From contig CANQLS010000105.1 of assembly GCA_947624765.1 (NCBI GenBank), positions 1-5,497 of the forward strand: 5,497 nt of DNA. Reading direction: 5' to 3'. This DNA comes from an uncultured Clostridia bacterium. Its GTDB lineage: Bacteria; Bacillota; Clostridia; TANB77; UBA1234. Below, piece by piece: positions 1-5,497 of this stretch (positions are counted from its first letter, which is position 1; each line of letters begins with the position of its first letter). The notes beneath the pieces are model-generated. The model did not search any database and was not told the DNA's origin. It worked only from the letters and a program-made list of their open reading frames with translations. The translations under genes were made by a program, and so were the position numbers.

Positions 1-66
1 GCTAAATGAAAATTGTGGAAATGTGCTTTGTGACTAAGGCATTAGCAGGAGATATATTAACAAAAT
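1..66 (+). other. Unassigned 5' intron segment upstream of the core
   Basis: This stretch precedes P3 and matches no core element. It does not read as tape measure coding sequence: the three forward frames stop at 3-5, 7-9 and 35-37. It is probably part of the P1/P2 region or of a loop that carries a homing endonuclease gene further upstream. The frame ending at 35-37 is open from the window edge (LNENCGNVLCD) and could be the tail of such a gene, but eleven residues are too few to identify anything. Confidence 0.4.
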
Positions 67-74
67 GGTTCAAC
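67..74 (+). promoter_or_regulatory. Candidate internal guide sequence (P1 strand) of the group I intron
   Basis: GGTTCAAC lies shortly 5' of P3, where the internal guide sequence is expected if P2 is absent. Positions 68-74 (GTTCAAC) would pair with an upstream exon ending GTTGGAT, using the obligatory G-U wobble at the splice site. That exon would encode ...M-L-D, the residues I recall preceding N-L in related tape measure proteins. The 5' exon is outside the window, so this is a prediction. No convincing P10 pairing with the 3' exon was found, which weakens it. Confidence 0.35.
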
Positions 75-302
75 TAAAACCTCGTGAATTCGGTGAACCT
101 CTAAACACGTAATGGTGTAGACAATACCGAGCCAAGCCTAGAGATAGGAAGGTGTAACGACTATTCCGAAAGGAAGTACAGCCAAGTGGTTGGAAGTGCG
201 AGGCACTCGAAAGAGTTGAAGAGATAGTCTACTCTATATAGAAATATATAGCAGTTCATAAGAGAACGGGCATAGATTAACGACCTATGTTGAATATAAA
301 GG

Positions 303-1667
303 AACTTAAAATTAGGTTATGGTGGTACTAAAACTGAAATGGAAAGATTACTTGCAGATGCTTCTGCAATAAGCGGCATCCATTATGATATAAGCAATTT
401 GAATGATGTATATCAGGCAATTCATGTTATACAAGGAGAACTTGGTATTACTGGAACAACAGCCAAAGAAGCAAGTACAACAATTCAAGGATCACTTTCA
501 TCAATGAATTCAGCATGGCAGAACCTTTTAACTGGCTTAGCAAATGGCAATGCTGACTTAGATGGATTAATAACTAATTTAGTAGATAGTGTTATTACTG
601 CTGGAAATAATATTCTTCCAATAGTAGACCAAATTTCACAATCAATAATGGATGCATTGCCAACTATATTAAATAGTATAATAGAAAATTTACCTAGTTT
701 TTTAGAGCAAGGAGTAAATATTTTAAATTCATTAATTCAGGGAATTCAAAGTAATTTGCCAGCAATAATGAATGCTGTCATGCAGATTATAAACACTTTG
801 ATAAGTGCTTTAATTCAAAATCTACCTCAAATATTACAGATGGGTATTCAGTTAATAGTCTCTTTAGTACAAGGTATAGCTCAACAATTACCAACTTTGA
901 TACCACAAATGATAAATGCAGTAGTTAGTATGGTGGAAACATTACTCGATAATATTGATTTAATTATAGATGCTGGTATTCAATTAATAATGGGGCTTGC
1001 TGATGGCTTAATTAATGCTCTTCCTGATTTAATTGATAAAATACCTGTTATTATTGATAAATTGATTACTGCGATAACTGAAAATTTACCAAAATTAATA
1101 GAAGCGGGTATTACACTAATTATTAAGTTAGCAGAAGGTCTTATAAAAGCAATCCCGCAATTAGTAGCTAAAATTCCACAAATTATAACATCTATAGTAA
1201 AAGGATTTGGCGATGGATTAAGCAAAATATTTGATATAGGTAAAAATATAGTACAAGGCTTATGGAATGGAATTAATAATGCTAAAGACTGGGTATTAGA
1301 CAAGATAAAAGGATTTGGTAAAGCAATATTGAATGGAATAAAATCATTTTTTGGAATTAATTCTCCATCTAAAGTATTTAAAGATGAAATTGGTACTAAT
1401 CTGGCTTTAGGTATAGGAGAAGGATTTGAAGATGAAATGAAAGATGTCAATGAAGATATACAAAATTCTTTGCCTACTGATTTTGATTTATCATCAAATG
1501 TTAATTTAAATAGCAGTGTAATTGGTAACGATTTAAAAGCAGATAATAATTATTATTCAATGGTAGATGCTTTTAAACAAGCTTTGAGTGAAATGAAAAT
1601 AGAACTTAATGATGAAGCTGTTGGAAAATTTGTTGAAAATACAATAGAGGAGGTGGTTTATTCATGA
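303..1667 (+). CDS. Phage tail tape measure protein, exon 2 (C-terminal 454 residues)
   Basis: The tape measure protein acts as the molecular ruler for the non-contractile tail and fills the tube lumen until DNA ejection. The frame enters from the intron at AAC 303 (NLKLGYGGTK) and runs to TGA 1667. An in-frame TAA at 297-299 lies just inside the intron, so splicing is needed for the full protein. Counting from the internal ATG at 339, residues 20-70 carry the conserved tract around VYQAIHVIQGELGITGTTAKEA and MNSAWQNLLTGLA. Residues 117-292 are amphipathic to hydrophobic helices with an LP dipeptide every 22 residues. Residues 335-362 hold the conserved C-terminal FFGINSPSKVF and LALGIGEGF motifs. 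The tail is acidic and polar. ATG 339 is not a credible start: it has no ribosome binding site at normal spacing and lies inside the conserved domain. The stop overlaps the next start by 4 nt (ATGA). The N-terminal part is upstream in exon 1. Family assignment is firm; the splice point is inferred. Confidence 0.94.
   Translation, partial: NLKLGYGGTKTEMERLLADASAISGIHYDISNLNDVYQAIHVIQGELGITGTTAKEASTTIQGSLSSMNSAWQNLLTGLANGNADLDGLITNLVDSVITAGNNILPIVDQISQSIMDALPTILNSIIENLPSFLEQGVNILNSLIQGIQSNLPAIMNAVMQIINTLISALIQNLPQILQMGIQLIVSLVQGIAQQLPTLIPQMINAVVSMVETLLDNIDLIIDAGIQLIMGLADGLINALPDLIDKIPVIIDKLITAITENLPKLIEAGITLIIKLAEGLIKAIPQLVAKIPQIITSIVKGFGDGLSKIFDIGKNIVQGLWNGINNAKDWVLDKIKGFGKAILNGIKSFFGINSPSKVFKDEIGTNLALGIGEGFEDEMKDVNEDIQNSLPTDFDLSSNVNLNSSVIGNDLKADNNYYSMVDAFKQALSEMKIELNDEAVGKFVENTIEEVVYS
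687..1214 (+). repeat. Eight degenerate 66-nt (22-residue) units in the tape measure gene
   Basis: Numbering from ATG 339, the dipeptide LP (or its variants ID and IP) occurs at residues 118, 140, 162, 184, 206, 228, 250 and 272, always 22 residues apart. Each unit follows roughly NLPxIIxxGIxLIxxLxxGI. The DNA is diverged between units, so this is a protein-level repeat rather than a recent tandem duplication. 22 is twice the 11-residue period known for tape measure helices, which fits a long helical rod of regular rise. Flanking LP dipeptides at 93 and 107 are out of register. Confidence 0.9.
1646..1656 (+). promoter_or_regulatory. Ribosome binding site for the distal tail protein
   Basis: AGAGGAGGTGG is a near-perfect anti-16S match, with 7 nt between it and the ATG at 1664. 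It lies inside the end of the tape measure gene, whose stop overlaps the start codon (ATGA), so it fixes this start and suggests coupled translation. Confidence 0.9.
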
Positions 1668-2362
1668 ACTATATAAATTTTAAAGGTATTGACAGTAGAG
1701 AAATACAAGGATTATTAATTTGTGAATTGCCACCAATTTCTAAACCTCAAATAAGAACTTCTACTACTGAAATTGATGGACGTGATGGTGATATTGTTGA
1801 GGAAAACGGGTATAAAGCATACGATAAAAAAGTAAGCATTGCTCTTACATATAATTATGATATTAATAAAATAATTAATTTTTTCAATGGAAATGGAAAT
1901 CTTATATTATCGAATGAACCAGATAAAGTTTATCAAGCAAGTATTTATTCTCAAATAGATTATGAAAGGTTATTAAAGTTTAAAACTGCAAATATAACTT
2001 TTCATATTCAACCATTTAAATATTTATTAAATGAAAACTTAATTGAAGAAGAAATAACAGAACAAGAGGAAATAAAAGTTACTAATAAAGGTTTAGAAAT
2101 AGCTAAACCAATAATTACTTTATATGGTAGTGGTATTGTAACCTTGGCAATAAATGGACTTGATGCTTTTAAATATGAATTTGAAAAAGATGATGACTAT
2201 GTTACAGTTGATTCCTTAAAAGAAGAAGCATATAAAGATTCAACATTAAAAAATAGACAAATGACAGGTGAATTTCCAAAATTTCAAGTTGGTGAAAATT
2301 CAATTACTTGGACTGGTAATGTAACAAAAATAATTGTTGAACCTAAAAGCAGGTGGTTATAG
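1664..2362 (+). CDS. Phage distal tail protein (Dit-like, siphovirus tail component)
   Basis: Dit forms the ring connecting the last tail-tube ring to the tip or baseplate, and it is the platform on which Tal and receptor-binding proteins assemble. At 232 residues it has the usual length for the short form. Residues 1-120 match the N-terminal phage tail component family (TIGR01633 type): a short beta start, a strongly conserved IDGRDGDIVEENGY at 37-50, then strands ending in FHIQPFKY (113-120). Residues 121-200 look like an inserted or C-terminal beta domain. Residues 201-232 close with GEFPKFQVGEN...VEPKSRWL, a form typical of the Dit C-terminus. There is no signal peptide or membrane segment, as expected for a virion protein. 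It sits between the tape measure and Tal genes, the canonical Dit position. The start overlaps the upstream stop by 4 nt, and its TAG shares one base with the GTG of the next gene. Annotation from family memory; no search was run. Confidence 0.9.
   Translation: MNYINFKGIDSREIQGLLICELPPISKPQIRTSTTEIDGRDGDIVEENGYKAYDKKVSIALTYNYDINKIINFFNGNGNLILSNEPDKVYQASIYSQIDYERLLKFKTANITFHIQPFKYLLNENLIEEEITEQEEIKVTNKGLEIAKPIITLYGSGIVTLAINGLDAFKYEFEKDDDYVTVDSLKEEAYKDSTLKNRQMTGEFPKFQVGENSITWTGNVTKIIVEPKSRWL
2349..2356 (+). promoter_or_regulatory. Ribosome binding site deciding the Tal start
   Basis: GCAGGTGG contains AGGTGG, with 5 nt between it and the GTG at 2362. It overlaps the alternative in-frame GTG at 2353, so it can serve only the 2362 start. 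The start forms TAGTG with the Dit stop codon, a termination-reinitiation arrangement. Confidence 0.75.
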
Positions 2363-4698
2363 TGATAAGTATATATCCATCAGACGAAAAAGAATTTGCA
2401 AATAATGGTGTTAAAATATTACATCCATTAAAAGCTAATATAAGAAAAGAAGATAATGGTGATTATTATATTGAATTAAAAGATACTATTAATAATCTAG
2501 AATATTATCAGGCTGGTCTTATCATTAGAGTACCAACACCATGGGGCTATCAAGGATTTAGATTAAATAATCCTAAAATAGAAAATAAAACTATTACTTG
2601 TAAAGGCTATCATCTCTATTTTGATACTGCAAATTATTTGATTAGTGATAGCTATGTGGTAGACAAAAATTGTAATGATGCTTTAGATCATTTGAATATG
2701 GCATGTGATGTGAAAACTCCATTTTCTTTTATCTCTGATATTAATAGGTTAAATTCATATCGCTGTATACGACATTCACTAGAAGAAGCAATTAGTGTTG
2801 TCGTAGAACGATGGGGAGGACATTTAGTAAGAGATAATTTTAATATTGAATTAAGAGAGAATATCGGTCAAGATAGAGGTGTAACTTTATCTTATGGAAA
2901 AAATATTACTTCAATAAAAGCAGATGAAAATTGGAATAATGTTGTTACAAAAATTTTACCTGTTGGCAAAGATGGATTAACTTTGCCAGAGATATATATT
3001 GAAATTGAAGAAAAACTTTATGATATTCCCTATTCAAAAATTGTTTCATTCGATCAAAGCTCAATAGAAGAAGCCAATTATCAAGATGAAAGTGGAAATA
3101 CTAATGAAGAAGCATACCGAGAAGCATTAATTAATGACTTAAGAAATCAAGCAAATGATTATTTAGAAGAAAATAAATTGCCAAAAGTAAATTATAGTGT
3201 TAATGCCTATTTAAAAGATGTATCTGATGTTGGCGACATAATATATGTTAAGCATCCAAAATGTAAAATAGATTTAATTACAAATGTTATTGCTATTGAA
3301 TATGATTGTATTTCAGAAAAATATACGAAAATTGAATTTGGAAACTTTAAGAGCAAATTAAAGGATTTAGTAAGTAATGTAGCTTCTAGTGTGATTGATG
3401 AAGTGTCAAAAAGTCAGAATGACAATATTGCAATATTAAGAAAAGAACTTATTGATGCAACAAATAAGATTTGGAATGCTATGGGAAATTCTTATGTTAT
3501 ATATGATGGCGATAAAATTATGATAGTAGATAAATTGCCAAAAGAAGAAGCAAAGAACGTTATTTTAATAAATAATGGTGGTATTGGCATTAGTCAAAAT
3601 GGAATTAATGGCACATTTAATTCTGCTTGGACTATTGATGGAACATTAGATATGCAAAACATAAATGTAATTAATTTGGTTGCAGATATGATAAAAGGTG
3701 GAACCTTAAAATTAGGTGGTCTAGATAATACTAATGGTACTGTTGAAATATATGACACTAATGGAAAAATAATAGGAAAAATCGATAATAAAGGTTTTTC
3801 TTTTTTGTTTGGCGAATCAGAAACAACAATTCAGCAAATTGTTGAATCAATTGATTTATTTAATGTTGATATAGATACAAATGCAATATTTGTATATGTT
3901 GATGATAATAATAAGCCGGTTGAAAATAAAGATTATATAAAAGAATTTAAAGCATTTTTTAAAAATCAGGAAGTAACAGCGACAGTTACATCTGATACTT
4001 TAAATACTGGTATTAATTTAAGTATAACTGATAACCTTATGTTTTCTGTCAATACAGAGACTCCGATACCTAATCAAGAAAATACATTTTTAATTGATTT
4101 TAAGTATGTTGATGGAGAAGAAACATATCAAAAAACCGCTACTATTATGGTGGTAACTTTAAAGGTTGGTGTTGATTACACTCCTTATATTAATGACTTA
4201 CAAAATCAGTTAAATGAAGCTAACTCTAACTTAAATGACTTAAATACAACTTTAACAAATGATTATATGACTTCGGATCAAGTTAACGCGCAAACTGATA
4301 GTTTAAAGCAAGAAATTGAAGTAACTAATACTAAAATGACAGAATTTCAAACAACAATAGATGGAGTTAATATAAACATTCAAACTTTGGGTGCAACAAT
4401 AAGTGATATGAGTTATTCTTTTAGAACTGATGCTTTGTCAATAGCAACATCAGAAAGTAAAGTTAATTCAAAATTTGATAATACTGGTGTTAAGGTTTAT
4501 AATTACGAAACTTTGAAGGCAATATTTAATCATCGTGGAAGCGGAATGCAGGATTTAATAGTTGTTGGTACAGCTCAAATGGCATATTTAAAGTTTATGA
4601 AATCAACTAAAAAGAGCAAACCAATTACAGCCATACATCATGTTATATCTGAAATACAAACTTTGGAAGATTTAGAGGGAGATGATACTAATGGCTAG
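2362..4698 (+). CDS. Phage tail hub / tail-associated (Tal, prophage endopeptidase tail family) protein
   Basis: This protein should form the trimeric hub capping the tail tube below Dit and opening at infection. With the GTG at 2362 it has 778 residues (MISIYPSDEKEF...). Residues 1-340 resemble the gp27-like hub of the Prophage_tail family, with HPLKANIRKEDNGDYYIELK near 21-40 and the long WNNVVTKILPVGKDG region at 191-205. Residues 335-370 are a polar, probably coiled-coil linker. Residues 371-480 (WNAMGNSYVIYDGDKIMIVD onward) form a Gly/Asn-rich beta segment common in Firmicute tail proteins. Residues 500-602 look like an Ig-like beta sandwich, similar in placement to the N-terminal domain of baseplate BppU-type proteins. 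Residues 608-685 are a coiled coil (NDLQNQLNEANSNLNDLNTT). The last 90 residues form a mixed alpha/beta end. I see no CHAP, M23, lysozyme or NlpC/P60 signature, so cell-wall cleavage is not supported despite the family name. It overlaps the next gene by 8 nt. Confidence 0.88.
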   Translation: MISIYPSDEKEFANNGVKILHPLKANIRKEDNGDYYIELKDTINNLEYYQAGLIIRVPTPWGYQGFRLNNPKIENKTITCKGYHLYFDTANYLISDSYVVDKNCNDALDHLNMACDVKTPFSFISDINRLNSYRCIRHSLEEAISVVVERWGGHLVRDNFNIELRENIGQDRGVTLSYGKNITSIKADENWNNVVTKILPVGKDGLTLPEIYIEIEEKLYDIPYSKIVSFDQSSIEEANYQDESGNTNEEAYREALINDLRNQANDYLEENKLPKVNYSVNAYLKDVSDVGDIIYVKHPKCKIDLITNVIAIEYDCISEKYTKIEFGNFKSKLKDLVSNVASSVIDEVSKSQNDNIAILRKELIDATNKIWNAMGNSYVIYDGDKIMIVDKLPKEEAKNVILINNGGIGISQNGINGTFNSAWTIDGTLDMQNINVINLVADMIKGGTLKLGGLDNTNGTVEIYDTNGKIIGKIDNKGFSFLFGESETTIQQIVESIDLFNVDIDTNAIFVYVDDNNKPVENKDYIKEFKAFFKNQEVTATVTSDTLNTGINLSITDNLMFSVNTETPIPNQENTFLIDFKYVDGEETYQKTATIMVVTLKVGVDYTPYINDLQNQLNEANSNLNDLNTTLTNDYMTSDQVNAQTDSLKQEIEVTNTKMTEFQTTIDGVNINIQTLGATISDMSYSFRTDALSIATSESKVNSKFDNTGVKVYNYETLKAIFNHRGSGMQDLIVVGTAQMAYLKFMKSTKKSKPITAIHHVISEIQTLEDLEGDDTNG
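4674..4681 (+). promoter_or_regulatory. Ribosome binding site for the DUF859-like gene
   Basis: AGAGGGAG lies within the last codons of the Tal gene, with 9 nt between it and the ATG at 4691. It supports that start and coupled translation across the 8-nt overlap. Confidence 0.7.
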
Positions 4699-5497
4699 AA
4701 CATTAAAACAAACTAAAACCGTAACTGGTAGTACTTCTAATAGTCAATGGACTTGGAAACATATTATTTATGAATATTTTGATGATGATTATATTACTAC
4801 TAACAGATCATCAATTGTTGTTGAAAGTTATTTAGGTAGAACATCTTCCACATCATATTTTGGTGGTAGTGCTAGTTGTAATATTACTTGTGATGGTACT
4901 AGTAGAAGTTCATCTAAAACATTTAGTTATCCAACGTATGTTAATGGTGGTGGTTGGCTATTAGTTCAAAGTGAAAGCTTTAATGTTACTCATAATTCTG
5001 ATGGAACTAAATCGATAAGTATAAGTTCTAGTATGTCGACTGGCGATTTTATACCAAATAGTGCAAGTGCAAGTGGAAGTATAACACTCACAACTATACC
5101 AAGAGCAAGTAAAGTTACATGTCCTAGTTTTAATATAGGTGATAGTACAGTAATTAACATTGAACGTTATAGTACAAGCTTTAGACACACCATAAAATAT
5201 AGTTTTGGCAGTTTAAGCGGGACTATATCTACGAAGACAGCTTCTACTTCGGTAGGTTGGACTCCAAATGCTGATGATTTCTATAAGCAAATAATATCTT
5301 CAAAAAGTAAAACTGGTACAATAACTTGTGAGACATATAATGGAACTACTTTAATAGGAACGTCAACTTGCAACTTTACAGCTTATGCTAAAGAGGCAAG
5401 ACCTGATGTATCAGTATCAGTAGTTGATACTAATGAAACTACTATAGCACTTACCGGCGATAGTTCAAAAATTGTACTATATGCAAGTAAGCCAAAA
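4691..5497 (+). CDS. DUF859-like phage tail-tip / minor structural protein, 3' end outside window
   Basis: The frame starts at ATG 4691 (MARTLKQTKT) and stays open for 269 residues to the window edge, so the gene is incomplete. The protein is rich in Ser, Thr and Gly, with alternating hydrophobic residues typical of beta sandwiches. Residues 1-137 match my memory of the DUF859 siphovirus family: QWTWK near 19-23, SIVVESYLGRTSSTSYFGG (41-59), SFNVTHNSDGTKSISIS (96-112) and a closing TIPRAS (135-140). Residues 141-232 look like a second beta domain, and RPDVSVSVVDTNETTIAL (237-254) starts a third. The five cysteines in reach (63, 67, 144, 213, 227) show no clear metal-site pattern. Its place after Tal fits a host-binding or tip-decorating role, but the family's function is not settled and receptor binding is inference. 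There is no signal peptide or lytic motif. Long antisense open frames here reflect the simple Ser/Thr composition, not genes. Confidence 0.82.
   Translation, partial: MARTLKQTKTVTGSTSNSQWTWKHIIYEYFDDDYITTNRSSIVVESYLGRTSSTSYFGGSASCNITCDGTSRSSSKTFSYPTYVNGGGWLLVQSESFNVTHNSDGTKSISISSSMSTGDFIPNSASASGSITLTTIPRASKVTCPSFNIGDSTVINIERYSTSFRHTIKYSFGSLSGTISTKTASTSVGWTPNADDFYKQIISSKSKTGTITCETYNGTTLIGTSTCNFTAYAKEARPDVSVSVVDTNETTIALTGDSSKIVLYASKPK

Larger units (their letters stand above)
1..302 (+). ncRNA. Group I self-splicing intron (IA-like), core and 3' end; 5' end outside window
   Basis: This RNA would excise itself from the tape measure mRNA by guanosine-initiated transesterification. Pairings seen by eye: P3 CCTCGT (80-85) with GCGAGG (198-203); P4 CGGT (91-94) with ACCG (126-129); P5 CT/ACAC (101-108) with GTGTAG (115-120); P6 GCC (131-133) with GGT (151-153), capped by P6a CCTA-GAGA-TAGG (137-148); P7 GACTAT (159-164) with ATAGTC (224-229); P7.1 TCC-GAAA-GGA (165-174); P7.2 CCAA (182-185) with TTGG (190-193); P8 ACTC-GAAA-GAGT (205-216); P9 CTATATA-GAAA-TATATAG (234-251); P9.2 CATAG (271-275) with CTATG (285-289). 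Order and spacing follow the P-Q-R-S core of subgroup IA, and the extra P7.1/P7.2 hairpins are typical of IA. The P9.2 loop and the end TGAATATAAAG resemble the T4 td intron as I remember it. The terminal G is 302 by reading-frame logic, or 301. All three forward frames are stopped within it. The 5' splice site is not in the window, and no endonuclease gene lies inside the core. Confidence 0.93.

Noticed and set aside
6..77. Small forward open frame of 23 codons beginning ATG AAA ATT GTG (MKIVEMCFVTKALAG...)
   Set aside because: It follows a TAA at 3-5 and lies in the non-coding 5' part of the intron next to P3. It matches no family I know, and its ribosome binding site would be outside the window.
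234..251. CTATATA-GAAA-TATATAG hairpin as a transcription terminator
   Set aside because: The stem is A/T only and has no U-tract after it. Its position directly after P7 identifies it as intron helix P9.
1..302. IStron (group I intron fused to an IS605-type transposon) as found in Clostridioides difficile
   Set aside because: IStrons carry transposase-related genes toward the 3' part of the intron. Here the core leads straight through P9/P9.2 to the exon with no tnpA/tnpB or IS end.
1..302. Riboswitch or 5' UTR leader of the tape measure gene
   Set aside because: The R/S pairing, P7.1/P7.2 and td-like 3' end specify a group I core, and conserved coding sequence starts downstream without a start codon or ribosome binding site.
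687..1214. Tandem DNA repeat or CRISPR-like array
   Set aside because: The 66-nt units are conserved only in protein pattern, not as near-identical DNA repeats with spacers.
980..1450. 156-codon open frame on the minus strand
   Set aside because: It lies entirely antisense to the conserved, repeat-bearing tape measure frame. The product is a low-complexity Ile/Pro/Asn mixture that mirrors the repeat composition.
4961..5188. 75-codon open frame on the minus strand (Thr/Cys-rich)
   Set aside because: It is antisense to the DUF859-like gene. Its Cys/Thr composition is what AGT/ACA-rich Ser/Thr codons give when read backwards.

Overview
The window is a slice of the tail-morphogenesis module of a siphovirus-type phage or prophage. 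The host is probably an AT-rich Firmicute, most likely Clostridium or a close relative. The evidence is strong A/T bias with AGA and ATA codons, GGAGG-type ribosome binding sites, and a classical order on the + strand: tape measure protein, distal tail protein (Dit), tail hub/Tal protein, then a DUF859-type tail-tip protein. All real genes are on the + strand, and consecutive genes overlap by 4, 1 and 8 nt, as in a translationally coupled late operon. No promoter or terminator is visible.

Positions 1 to about 302 are not protein-coding. They fold by inspection into the catalytic core and 3' end of a group I intron: P3, P4, P5, P6/P6a, P7, P7.1, P7.2, P8, P9 and P9.2 can all be drawn, in the style of subgroup IA introns such as phage T4 td. 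The intron's 5' end, exon 1 and any homing endonuclease gene lie upstream of the window. Exon 2 begins at about 303 and enters directly, in frame, into a conserved part of the tape measure protein (NLKLGYGGTK...). The open frame from the first ATG (339) is therefore only the downstream exon of a split gene.

Positions 303-1667 encode the C-terminal 454 residues of the tape measure protein. They include a hydrophobic helical region with an exact 22-residue period over eight units. Positions 1664-2362 encode Dit, which forms the ring joining the tail tube to the tip. Positions 2362-4698 encode a 778-residue Tal/hub protein; its likely start is the GTG at 2362, not the in-frame GTG at 2353. It has an N-terminal hub domain, a beta-rich middle, an Ig-like segment and a C-terminal coiled coil. 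Positions 4691-5497 encode the first 269 residues of a Ser/Thr-rich beta-structured DUF859-like protein that continues past the window edge.

Together these proteins set tail length (tape measure) and build the tail tip that contacts the host (Dit, Tal, DUF859). The most notable item is the self-splicing intron inside the tape measure gene, which makes production of full-length tape measure, and so tail assembly, depend on RNA splicing.
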